Source of the DNA: Neoechinorhynchus agilis
Taxonomy: Eukaryota; Acanthocephala
DNA length: 64,000 bases
Direction of reading: 5' to 3'
Assembly (NCBI GenBank): GCA_051530055.1
Contig: CM121341.1
Span: 19,158,001 to 19,222,000 of the forward strand
Shown piece after piece: positions 35,608 through 46,155 of this stretch (position 1 is the first letter of the stretch; every line of letters begins with the position of its first letter). The translations under genes and the position numbers were made by a program. Under the pieces are notes generated by a model, which worked only from the letters and a program-made list of their open reading frames with translations, was not told where the DNA came from and did not search any database.

Positions 35608-37239
35608 TCATTTTGAATCATCACTCTGATCATCAGCTTCTATTTCATAAAGTCTACCCTGTTTAATTGTGTTAATGTGGCGCTCCATAGCTCGGATCGC
35701 TTCTGAAGACCTCCCCCCCACTGGATTTGCGTTGGTAAAATTAAGACACTCAATTTGTCGGTCAGTCACCATTGTAAGAATAAATTCAGCAGGTCGTTGT
35801 GACTCAGCGAGGCAGCATTGAACCATATAAGTACCCATTGGAATAATTGCAAATACCGAAACCTCGGGTAGATCAACATATGGTCCAGAAGATACAACCA
35901 TCGAAAAATTGGATTGTTTCGTTTCTTCTTCTAAATGTTTATAAAGATTGAGTTGCATGTACTGGAAATCAAATCCTCCACTAGTTTGCTGTAATCTAAC
36001 GTATAGTTGAGTGAGTCTGATATAAATATGTAATGGTTCAGTAGAAGGATTAACCTTGAACACAGACCGCGGACCCTTCAAGAACGGTCGGTCGCTCTTG
36101 ATCCAATTCCAGAATCCGTAGTGACGGATGGTATGCCACTTAACCGCACGTGGGCAAATGGGGGTAGCAAACACGAGGGTAGAACACGGATTCTTATGCC
36201 ATATGTACACATAATTAAACTGAACCACGAAATCCACAATATTAATCCAGAACATGCTAGACTTGGGATAACGATTATAACCCAACCGTTGACGGTCTGA
36301 TTCGTCCATTTGGTTCCATATTGGATCCTGAAATGACCACCTACGATTCCACATTGTTCCGTCACGCCAGGGATTCTTTAACAGCAGAAGCTTGTAACTT
36401 GATCCGAGAACAAAAATCAATTCAGCCTTGTGGATAGAATATCCGTGATTCCTAGCGATTCCATTAGGTCTTATTCGGTCGTCACCTCCCGTAGTTGCTC
36501 CAACCACCAAAGAACCGAATCTAAGCGACTTTACTATTTGTCGCCATAAGGTGTACAGCTTTGATCTAAAGGCTCTCAAAAGTAGCTCTTCTACGAGACC
36601 ACTACAGCAGTCTGAAAAAGCCTCACTTGAAAATCCCAACTCCATCGCACAGTAGCTCCCATATAATTTAGCATAGGCTTTCTCAAACAAAGGAGCCCAA
36701 AAATCGTTCGGCGTTAAAGTGTTGGTTAAACACATTGGAGTTTTGACTCCCTTTCGAGATTTATAAGGCAAACGATCGTCCACGACAACCTCGAAAAGTT
36801 GCCCCTGTTGGTAAAATCGGAATCGAAAAATGCCAAAATAGTTGTTTGTCGAAAAACTTTGTCCACCAGGCGTCGTTACTTGGATGAGACGTTGATTCTC
36901 CACGAGTACTGAGACAGTTGCAGCAAACCAACAGTTCGCCAAATATTTACTTTGGGTGATCCCATCCGCACGTTGGTCCTCCAAGAACACGGGATTCTCT
37001 TGTAAATGCCGCGGTCTTAGCCACTCAATCTTTCCACGCTCCTCGTATATTCCCCTACAACGTCCTAAAGATTCATTATCCGCTGGAAATGTACAATCTT
37101 TGAACAGCTTCCCTTTCTTTTGACAGTCCCTCACGATATCCTCGTAGACCTGATCTCTTAAATGAACGATGCTACCTAAATAAAGAATAATTACCATCCA
37201 TTTTAAAACAAAGACATGACCACAAATATATTCTAACAT
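35608..37239 (-). CDS. Calpain-type cysteine protease with intact catalytic triad
   Basis: The papain-like core carries all three catalytic residues: Cys in SKYLANCWFAATVSVL, His in IARNHGYSIHKAE, Asn in LLLLKNPWRDGTMW. Upstream is the pro-region DQVYEDIVRDCQKKGKLFKD and WLRP; LPYKSRKGVKTPMC, APLFEKAYAKLYGSY and SGLVEEL follow calpain order. A beta-sandwich (C2L/domain III) fills the C-terminal 200 residues (SVFKVNPSTEPLHIYIRLTQ). There is no EF-hand domain, so it is an atypical calpain. The frame reads upstream to 37239, but TTTATTTAG at about 37176-37184 is a good acceptor. The hydrophobic first 20 residues are therefore probably intron, and the real first exon (a short ATGGAAAAACC frame lies just upstream) is unproven. 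Calcium-dependent limited proteolysis is the family role. Confidence 0.88.
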   Translation of the reverse strand: MLEYICGHVFVLKWMVIILYLGSIVHLRDQVYEDIVRDCQKKGKLFKDCTFPADNESLGRCRGIYEERGKIEWLRPRHLQENPVFLEDQRADGITQSKYLANCWFAATVSVLVENQRLIQVTTPGGQSFSTNNYFGIFRFRFYQQGQLFEVVVDDRLPYKSRKGVKTPMCLTNTLTPNDFWAPLFEKAYAKLYGSYCAMELGFSSEAFSDCCSGLVEELLLRAFRSKLYTLWRQIVKSLRFGSLVVGATTGGDDRIRPNGIARNHGYSIHKAELIFVLGSSYKLLLLKNPWRDGTMWNRRWSFQDPIWNQMDESDRQRLGYNRYPKSSMFWINIVDFVVQFNYVYIWHKNPCSTLVFATPICPRAVKWHTIRHYGFWNWIKSDRPFLKGPRSVFKVNPSTEPLHIYIRLTQLYVRLQQTSGGFDFQYMQLNLYKHLEEETKQSNFSMVVSSGPYVDLPEVSVFAIIPMGTYMVQCCLAESQRPAEFILTMVTDRQIECLNFTNANPVGGRSSEAIRAMERHINTIKQGRLYEIEADDQSDDSK

Positions 37240-38307
37240 TTGGTTTTTCCATTAACAGTTAAGAGAACTATGTTATTTTCTTAATCGTCACGACAGCTAC
37301 ATTAAATTTAATTTCATACTTGACAAATGATATTCAAACGAATTGTGGTCCTTTTTTAAAAATCAAAAAATTAGGATTTTCGGATCAATGTAATAAAGAC
37401 AAAGGGAATCGGACATCAAAATCCAATTGGCTAAAGCGGTATACTCGAGCAATGATAAAAACATCATTAAGTTTCATTCGGAAGTGCTTCTCGTGATACG
37501 ACAATTCAACTTTCACGCAAATAAACCAATTGCAGATACGGAAAATCGCACAAAATCTAATAATTCTATAATCCAAATGTTTAATTGATTATTTCGGAAA
37601 GTGATATCGTTAGATATTGGTCATATTATTGCTTGGGGAAATTACTTTACAATAATGCCACTACCGAACAACATCAATAAAGCTAACAGCGACCGTCCGC
37701 TTACTTGGCGTGTCTAATTTAAATGTACGCTTAAATATCATGATGGATTTGGTTGTTATTTTTATGTTGATTTCGAAATTCGACAATGCAAGATAATTTT
37801 TTATTTAAATACTCATACTTAACCTTGACAACCGTTTACCCTTCATGGAATGAGAATAAACGATAAAACCTGGCGAAGCAATTTTTAGGTCAGAATTGGA
37901 ACAGATAAATAACCGTGAACCATTGCTCGTGACAATCTTTCTTCGATCAAAAAATGTTCCCTCCTAATACCTGTAGTTGGCATAAATGCACTTAGGGAGA
38001 TAGCCTACAAAGGTGACGGTCCCAGGTTCCCGAGTCAAAACGAACAACCATGTCGACTGACAATTACCGATTCAATCGGTCGAAATATATTCGTCTTTAA
38101 CGATCTATCTCGGGTGTCTACAAGCGACCAAAATAATAACAACATTGATGTCTTTACTATTTCTACTTAACAATGCTATATTTTTTATGAGTACTCAAAT
38201 TTACATCGTCTCTAAAGAAACCGAGATTCTATTAGCCTATTCGTATTAACAATGCCGTATGAAAGGGTTTCCTGATCGCTAAATCTGGTCAGCACTAGAG
38301 CGTAGAA
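37240..38307. other. intergenic; contains a partial foldback element near 38060-38140
   Basis: AT-rich. The segment at about 38060-38140 (ATTCAATCGGTCGAAATATAT, GTGTCTACAAGCGACC) matches the right arm of the 5.0-5.4 kb foldback element. Nothing else noticed. Confidence 0.5.
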
Positions 38308-40313
38308 TTAATTGGGCTGATTTATTCGTTCATAGTTTGAATATTCTTTATTGGTATCAATCCACTTCGAATCATAGTTTGGATTCTCATTAAGGTGATC
38401 CGGATTAGAAAAATCGTTCGAGCACGGCGGAATGGAAGCATTCAAATCAGGTGGTATTACGATCGGAGATAAATAATGGCCTAAAAACGAGAGATTTGAA
38501 TCGTAGTGCTCGTTCGAATCACGTGAGATTTCTGCTTGGCACGAATATTCAAACGGTTCCTGTGCACATTCATTGAAACTTGAAAAAGCAATTACGTTTG
38601 ATTGATTGTTTGCGTTTTCCCCGGTTGTAACAACAGTTTGAGATCCACAGAAAGTACCGAGTGAAGATGACTGCATAGAGCTTTGATAATTGTTGAATTC
38701 TTGAGCGGTTTGTGTGACCGGATAAAATTGTGGATAAGTGAGAGTCAATGATGGTTCCGAAGCCAAGTTCGCTATCGTGTTTTGGAACCGAGGAGGTTGA
38801 ATCCAAACGCGACTTTCAAGCAGTTCGTACTGCTGTTCGGGTTGAATGGACCGAAAATTTGAAGCCTCTTGATATGCAGGCACTATAGACGAGTTCTTGC
38901 TTATTTTTGGAGGCGGGGGAAGCATTGAAGAGAGGTCAGTTAAAGAAGCTGTTTTCGATCCGATCAATCCTGACTCTGCTTTAGTCCTCTTTTGCCCACT
39001 ATCTCGACAAGGTACTTGCTTGCTGCACTTCTCGGTGTAAAGCGCACATGATACGAGACTTAGCATTTGATGACTTCGCCTTACAGCCAGTGTTACAGGC
39101 TTTTCATTCAATGCTGTACTGATATCGACCGTTGCTCCATAAGATATAAGAATTTGAGCCGCTTCAGGGTGATCTCTTTTTATAGCGTAAATCAATGGAG
39201 TCTCCTTGTAGTCATTCTGCACATTTACGTAGGCATTAAATCTTAACAGAAGCTCAATTCCTTCAATATTATTGGTTGCAGCTGCCAAATGCAAAGCTGA
39301 AGAAGATCTCTCAGCACCAAACAAACTTTTAGTCGTCAGATTTGGTTCAGCTCCTTTCAACAAAAGCAATTTTGCCATTGTTATCAAATTCAAAAGTATT
39401 GCTCTTTGGAGAGGTGTGCGACCATTGTAATCAAGGGCATTCAAATCTATCGGGTCAATCGGATGACTAAGTAATTGTTGCAGCATCAATACTGAACTTG
39501 AATTTATAGTGGCATGGACTACGTTTCGTCCATCAACATCCTGACACTTTAACAGCCCAGGATATTTTGAAATTAGAAGGCCGGAACATTCGATCAAATT
39601 GAACTTGGTTGAAAGGTGAAGGGCGCTCTCAGAAGTTTTACCATTCAAGGATGAAAGCATTTGTAAAACCCAACGCGAGTTTGATTTTTGTTTCAAAAGA
39701 TCCAATGCGTGATCTAAGCGGACAGATTTATCACTGTCAGATATTTCGCTTGCTTTTATGAATGAGGAGATACGCTTTCTGTATATGTGAAATTCGGAAC
39801 ATTCTTTATAGAAATTGAATTCACTTTGTGGAATCAATCTCAGAAAATTCTGAGATATAACCCGTTTTTCGTGATAGGCATGAACTTTTTCCGCATTCAG
39901 TTGTGACCCGGATACGCTACTATTGAATGAAACTCCACAAGTGCCAATAAATCGTCGACGATACCATTTCCACCGAATACCCCTGATTAAGGATTTAACT
40001 CGAAGAACAGTAATAAGGCTTAACAGGACCAAACTTGAGGCTACCATGAACAATAGGAAGGATCGATAGCTATTGAAAAAATCACTTTTGTTTCCTCTCA
40101 TGATTGCAATAAACCGACTAGCACTTGTCCAAGAGGGTGTATCCAATGCATTTCTAACCATTTTCAAAACCTCAATCGGTTCCTGAGTCTTTGTCTCGTG
40201 ATAGAAATCCGGAATAGTCGAGGGCATACTGCAAAAGCGAGTCAAGAAGGTCTTCCTTAAAAGCGTTGATACTTCGTTTACGGATTGGAATGGAAAGGTA
40301 TTATGAAACGATC
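38308..40313 (-). CDS. Notch-like protein: juxtamembrane, TM and ankyrin intracellular domain
   Basis: From an acceptor at 40314-40315 the frame reads FPFQSVNEVSTLLRKTFLTR, like the start of the Notch heterodimerisation domain. It goes on to a membrane span (FLLFMVASSLVLLSLITVL), a basic RWKWYRRRF stop-transfer/RAM-like region, then about five ankyrin repeats (ESALHLSTKFNLIECSGLLI, NGRTPLQRAILLNLITMAKL, SALHLAAATNNIEGIELLL, KETPLIYAIKRDHPEAAQIL). Repeat order and wording (ALHLAAATNNIE; human ALHWAAAVNNVE; ETPL..A) are those of Notch rather than generic ankyrins. The C-terminal 250 residues are Ser/Pro/Gln-rich, with a PEST-like end. Notch releases this domain by gamma-secretase to activate CSL. 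No EGF or LNR repeats are visible upstream, where 1.2 kb holds repeats and no long frame. Confidence 0.72.
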
Positions 40314-41575
40314 CTTAGAAGTGTTTCTCGGACGACCGATTTCACGGTTTAGATTATGAAGTTCCTGATGACCGTCGGTAACCCTTGATCCGCTTGAGAT
40401 GAGCAAGATTCGGTTCAATGGCGTCGATTTGTATGATGCATTTCATAAAGTCACCCGGTAGTCGTTAAGGGTGCGTAAACTTTTAAAGCGAACGAAAAGC
40501 CCAAATTTAACCAATGTTTTTTAATTTGAAAAAAGTCGTAGAAGCTTTCTGGCTTATCATTGCTTAGTGAGTTGTGAAAATAAATTTTATTTTTGTTAGA
40601 CTTTAAACTTGAGATTTTTCCAAATCAGGCCAATGCTTCAATATCACTTTTAGTAGCAAAAGAGCGCATTCTAATCAAGGTTATCTTCCTTAGTAGCTTA
40701 AATAAACAATACGAAATCCTCGATATGTGAGGTACCGGTATTTCAAAACATACAATCAAACTGATGATGAACCCGACGAGGTTCGCAAAACGTCTTTTAT
40801 AAATAATCATTTACCGGGTGTTGACCTAAACAATAATTCCAATACGAAATTCATTTGGATCGAAATCGTGAACTTTCAACGTTGTTGTCCAAATGTGTTT
40901 GATATTGAAATTATTGATAGAAATGTTTGCCTGAAAAGGTAAAGCATTTATTATGCATCTTATCAAATGCAAGTGATTGAAATCGATCATAAAGTAAGTA
41001 CTGATACGGATATCGTCTTCGAAAAAGAGTGACTTACTTGGATACTTGAGACTTTTTTTATTTCTAAGCACTTGTCAGCCTTCCTATTTAGGCGTTTTGA
41101 TTGCTACTTCTAGCATTACATTTGAGTAAAAGTATCTAATGTCAATCAATATAAAGTGAAAAAATAAAAACCTGGGTTTTGAAAAAAAAGCGATCTAACA
41201 GCACTTTTGGAAATTGAAAAAGCCGAATGCGTTTAAGTGAGAAATATTGCTCCAATCATGGAGTTGATCTGTTGATTGATAGGATGATAGGTCACACAAG
41301 AGTGCTTTATGAAACGCCGAAAATAACAAGGAGTTGATGGCATCATCTTCAAAGTATACAGACCGATCTGATCGGACGGATAACTTTCATGATCAATCAA
41401 GTAAATCACACTTTCCTTAGCGCGCTAATGTTTACGGTCTGCATTAGACGTCGTTATCCAAAAGTGCAGTGTATAATTTAAAACACCTCGAGAGTGCTTG
41501 AGAAGTACAACAGAAGAACATTTTATTAAAAAGACATTATGTGTGCTTCCAATAAAAATCAATAACAAAAATTAC
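40314..41575. other. spacer upstream of the Notch-like gene; holds an inverted-repeat element
   Basis: About 40745-40870 repeats the 2.15-2.29 kb element in opposite orientation (GATGATGAACCCGACGAGG, CCGGGTGTTGACCTAAACAA). No exon for the missing ectodomain could be recognised. Otherwise AT-rich. Confidence 0.5.
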
Positions 41576-42409
41576 TCAATCAATACGCCGCTTAAAAGCT
41601 CTTTCAAGGGCGTCAACAGTCATGTCCTCATCCTTTATTTTGCACTCATAGTTATCAAGTCCATGAAAGTATTTGACATGATCTCTCAGCTTTGCCTCAA
41701 TTGTAAAGTTTTTGACACATAAGGGACATTTTTCTGGTTTCATACCTAAAATCAGCATGAAAATTTTAAGAGCTATTTAAAAGCAAAATTTACCAAGATG
41801 TCGCATAAGATGATTTCGGTACAGATTCGCATTCCCATATTTTTTTCCGCAGGAGCATTTATAGGGGTGCTGACCCGAATGAGAATATTGGTGACATTTC
41901 AGTTCAGAAGGAGTAGAGAACGTTTTGCCACAATTCCCGCATTTGTGCGGTTTATTTTCTTTATGAGTCAGTTGGTGATAGTAAAGATTGCTTCCTGCTG
42001 TAAAAGTCTTCCCACAAACTTCGCATTTGCACGGTCGTATACCGTTGTGAATTCGAACGTGAGTATTTACAGAACTAGAAGTAGAAAACGCCCTACCGCA
42101 GATGGCACATTCAAACGGCTTCAATCCTAGACAAAACGGAATAAAAATATAAATATATAAAGGTAAGTGCATACCTGTATGAGTTCGTAGATGCCGTAGC
42201 ATTAAAGAAGGTCTATCAAACGCTTTGCCACAATATATGCAACTTCGATCTTTTGATATTGTTCCCACATTTGAAACATCAACGATTGTAAGGGAGTTGA
42301 GGCTTGCTGGTTTAGTCCAATTAACTTGCTCAGCAAGCGTTTTGGGAGAATTTTCTCGTATCTCCAAAATTTCATCGATCATGAACGTTGAATACTTTCT
42401 TTTGGTCAT
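41576..42409 (-). CDS. C2H2 zinc-finger repressor with EH1 motif, 3 exons
   Basis: Exons 42175-42409, 41795-42126 and 41576-41745 are joined by 48- and 49-bp GT..AG introns that keep phase. The ATG at 42409 starts MTKRKYSTFMIDEILEI, with an EH1-like Groucho-binding motif (FMIDEIL). Fingers: CIYCGKAFDRPSLMLRHLRTH; CAICGRAF...H...H; CEVCGKTFTAGSNLYYHQLTH; CGNCGKTFSTPSELKCHQYSH; CSCGKKYGNANLYRNHLMRH, in which the first Cys pair is C-x-C rather than C-x2-C; and CPLCVKNFTIEAKLRDHVKYFH, with linkers of TGxKPF type. The architecture (N-terminal EH1, then six fingers) resembles Fez-type neural repressors, but I would not assign orthology. The frame is open upstream to 42505, without an ATG. Confidence 0.85.
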
Positions 42410-43749
42410 TGTACGCACTTTGGTAGCTTTCTGCAAACACAGTGTACTATAGTTCCTTGCATGCTCAAAGAAATCTAAGGGTCTCTTACTGATTTTGGCC
42501 TTCAACCAATAAGAATGCAGGAAACGTAATTAAGAAAATTAACACTTATTTGCCACTCAAGGGAATTTGACCTTCGTCTACTTCGACGTACAATATTATC
42601 AGTTACAAATTACTTTCACGTAATCCAACCCTTGAACATATAATTAATTTCTTTGACAACGAGAGTGATATTCCCTAAGGGAGACGGTTTTGACCTAAGC
42701 ATCCAGTACAAATATACAATGCTTTGTCTCCCTGGAGAAGGATATAATAAAAAGATTGAGAAATTATGCAATCGACATTTCTAAAATATCGGTCAATCTT
42801 TAGGATTAAATTACGTTACACTGGAAATTATGCTCAACCTGAAATTAAGCATGAATTATTCCTCCGCGTTTAAAATATCTAAAGCTTGCGGAATAGGCTT
42901 ATTTCGAATCTTTGAACTTGATTGATTAATATAAACTCGCTCCATGAGGCGTACTTCAAATAGAAACCTAATTTCAGTAATGACTCACGGACACCTACAA
43001 TACGTCCACTTGACTTGCGTAATTGACTGTTAGTGAGTACTAGCAACCTCATTGAACATAGCGGCATCATTGGTCAGCATTTTTAGCACATATGCTCGAA
43101 ATGTGAATTATGGTGTAAATTACACAGAAAAGGTAATTTTGCAGAGTGACCGATAACTCTGAATTTGACGCGTTTCACTAGGCTGTTTGAAAAGCTAATA
43201 GCTTAACTGGCATACAGAATGCTAAATAAATACCAATCGTACGACTGAGAGCGTTATAGGTTTAACTCTTTAAAAGAATCGACACACACTTCTCAAACTT
43301 CACTGTTCAGAAGAGTACGGGTTTTGATGAAGTTGAAATTGGATTTTTTAACTAAAAGATTTCGAAACCGATTGTTGTTTTACACCAAAAATAGAATTTT
43401 CCGATAAAAAATCATCGGCCTTTGCTTCAGTGTGCTCAAGAATCGCCCTTTTTCATATTCGACCGTATTTCTCTTCTAATCATTAAGCAATATGAACGGC
43501 GATAATAGATATTCATGTCGAAGCAATGTTCGGACTCTGGCGCGTTTTCGACTGTTTTCACTGTAAGACGAAGAAAACATAGATCGTTATGAGGACAATA
43601 GATTGTAAAATAAGTATTCATGGCGGAAATATAAAAAAATTAAGATTCAACGCATTGTGTTTCAGATTGGGAGGAAAAAGACAAAGCTAAAGGATTGAAG
43701 AGAAGACTTTCAAAACGTCGACATTTATTTTACTTTCCCATTGCAGAGC
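42410..43749. other. spacer with no recognised gene
   Basis: AT-rich. A 61-codon minus-strand frame at 43436-43621 (ATG start, VENAPESEHCFDMNIYYRR) lies just downstream of the translocase gene. It is too short and featureless to call. Confidence 0.35.
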
Positions 43750-44724
43750 TTAGCACTGTTTTCGTGGCGCAAATATTTTTTGGAGTTCGTCGTAAAGTAC
43801 TAAGACCAGCGAGCTTCCAATGCTTCTGACGATATTTGAGAAATTTCCTTTAAAGAATGCAGCGCTGCCTTCATTGACAAGAATCTTTCTCGCGCAGTCG
43901 ACTGTACCGGCATAAATGATCTCATTTCGTCCACTTTGCATCATCAACCGTCTTCGCACGGTATCCAGAGGATACGCGAACGTTTCTGAAGTTGTGGTAA
44001 TGAATTGTGCAAAAGCGAATCTAACTATAATGCTCGATTGGTCGGCTTTTTCCTTCGAGCCGAACATGAGCATTTTCCCGGCGTCATATCCGCCAAAGTA
44101 GAATGCGCGATAAACGAATATACCGAGAACGCTGATGTTGAATCCGCGATACAGACCCGATAGACCGTCTGATTTATAAATCTTCACTAAACAGTCCATA
44201 GTTCCCGTAAATTGTCGTTCGTGGAGTGCTCTTCCGATGTCTACACCAAGACGAGTTCGAGCAAAGTCAAGCGGATAGACGAAAAGAAGCGAGGTGGCGC
44301 CAGCCATTCCGCCAGTGAACAGATTTCCCATAAAGAATTTAGTTTTGTCAGATTGAGCAGTGTACGGATTGAATTTCCCGTAAAAGTCCTTGAACGAGAA
44401 ATTTAGGGCTTGAGTTGGGAAATATCTGACTACGTTGACTACATTTCCTCTCCAGAGTGAAAGGACGCCCTCTTCCCGAACACAACGAACAAAACAATCG
44501 CCAATACCCTTGTACTTCCGAGCACCAATGGCAGCATTAGCGTCCTGCGTTTGAAGCAATAGCTTGACTCTTTCAATGGGCGCGGCTACTGTTTTGGCAA
44601 TAGCGCCGGCCGTACCGCCAATCATGAAATCCATCAAAAACTTTCTGGTTCCAGGCGAAATAAGACTCGGCTTTACGGTTGATTCCTCAACTGGTTCGGT
44701 TCGGGCATACAGGACCTTGTACAT
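43750..44724 (-). CDS. ant: Mitochondrial ADP/ATP translocase (SLC25 family)
   Basis: A 324-residue uninterrupted frame with three mitochondrial-carrier repeats. Px[DE]xx[KR] signatures are [24 protein letters not shown] and [14 protein letters not shown]. Flanking helices include [41 protein letters not shown] and [20 protein letters not shown]. The nucleotide-carrier hallmark RRRMMM reads RRRLMM here, a mild change. The protein exchanges ADP for ATP across the inner membrane. The N-terminal 25 residues extend beyond the usual start. The ATG at 44724 lies 3 nt after an acceptor-like TTTTATAG, so a 5' UTR intron is likely. Coding sequence is intronless. Confidence 0.95.
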   Translation of the reverse strand: MYKVLYARTEPVEESTVKPSLISPGTRKFLMDFMIGGTAGAIAKTVAAPIERVKLLLQTQDANAAIGARKYKGIGDCFVRCVREEGVLSLWRGNVVNVVRYFPTQALNFSFKDFYGKFNPYTAQSDKTKFFMGNLFTGGMAGATSLLFVYPLDFARTRLGVDIGRALHERQFTGTMDCLVKIYKSDGLSGLYRGFNISVLGIFVYRAFYFGGYDAGKMLMFGSKEKADQSSIIVRFAFAQFITTTSETFAYPLDTVRRRLMMQSGRNEIIYAGTVDCARKILVNEGSAAFFKGNFSNIVRSIGSSLVLVLYDELQKIFAPRKQC

Positions 44725-46155
44725 CGTCTATAAAATGGAGGGAAAAGTTAGTACACTTTAATCGAACCAAGTGAATAGCGTATGTTATCGTAGTCAAACG
44801 CCACTCTTAAATCGCCAAATTTCCCGAAACTATTGCGATCCAACAAAGTCTTCTTGTTTGGTGTTGCCCTTCGGGAACGAAAATCAGCATTTTAGGAAGA
44901 TGGCAGAAAGAACTTGATCTAATTTTGTCGTCATTCTCTAAGAAACACTATTTCATGGAGCATTTCAGCGAAAAGTGGATTGGTTTCGGAAAATGAACTT
45001 TTCTTCTTCATTGAGAAAAGGCCCATCTCAGCGACGCCGTCGTTTCTTACAATGCTCTCGCGTTGTTCTTCAAAAGATTATGTCTCAGCGTCTGCGTGCC
45101 ATTCATGTACGCGGTTGCTGGATTATGCACCACGCCATGAATTCTCACATTGCTCATTGACGTGAGTCTTTTACCATAAAATCATATCATCTGATGTGGA
45201 TTACCAAAAGTGATGGAAACCCAATTTTGTTAAAAAAATTTAAATGGAGATAAAACCAAAATGGAAGTCGTCCTTTTGATGATTACACCAGGAGACGGCA
45301 ACTGAACGATTCAGAGCGATGCCGTTGATCTAAATCAAACTCTTCTTGTTCCCTACTAGCTTTTATGTTTAATTATATAGATTTAGGTATTGTACATTAC
45401 TATTTGCAAAATGTTATGTGACCTAAAACTATGGCGCCCGTTCAATTTTTTTAACTGAATCCATCTGAATTTTTATAAACTTAAATAGCTCCTAAAACAT
45501 GCTTGTCGATCTTCGCTTTAAAAGTGTTTTGAGCAAAAACCAAAAATAGTCATCGTCGCTTAGATTCAATGATGGGTTTTTCTGATCGCATTATTAGACC
45601 AACAAAATTCATATATTCAGTCACTGAGTTTAAATTTTCGAATAACCAATGATTCGCTTCTATATGAAGGCAGGAAACGTTAAAACGAACGATTGGATCG
45701 CAAGCTCGTGCTCTTATTATGCACATTCATAATAATCGCGTAAGAGGAAAGATGGAAACAGCTTTTATACGGCGAAACATCCGCTTCCGCTAATTTGCGG
45801 ATCAAATGGAAGGAAAACACGAAAATAATGGGAAACGTTAAGTATTTTCAGCAATAAAGATCATTGATTCCAATTTTTAAATCATAATATTAGTCCGGTT
45901 CCAGCACTTAGCCATTGCACTCAGCAAATTTTTGATATTCCACAAAATATTCAAAGAAAGGTAAAACAACAAATTATAAAAATTACAGCAAGTCAACAGA
46001 TTTCTACTTTCCCTTGTATTTTTCTTAACGTTGCGATCAAATTATACTCGAATAAAATAATTGAACGAGTGTAGATAGAAATTTAACTGTTCTGGGTGTC
46101 CGACCTTTCTCTTCCTCGAATCTATTTTTGTAGCTGTAGCCGATGTCCAGTAGCG
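44725..46155. other. intergenic region, no recognised gene
   Basis: Two overlapping 61-codon plus-strand frames at 44975-45165 have raised GC and Arg-rich wording (SQRRRRFLQCSRVVLQ) but no known domain. Otherwise AT-rich and featureless. Confidence 0.35.

Noticed and set aside
37176-37239. N-terminal membrane anchor on the calpain
   Set aside because: The hydrophobic stretch lies upstream of a strong splice acceptor and is best read as intron.
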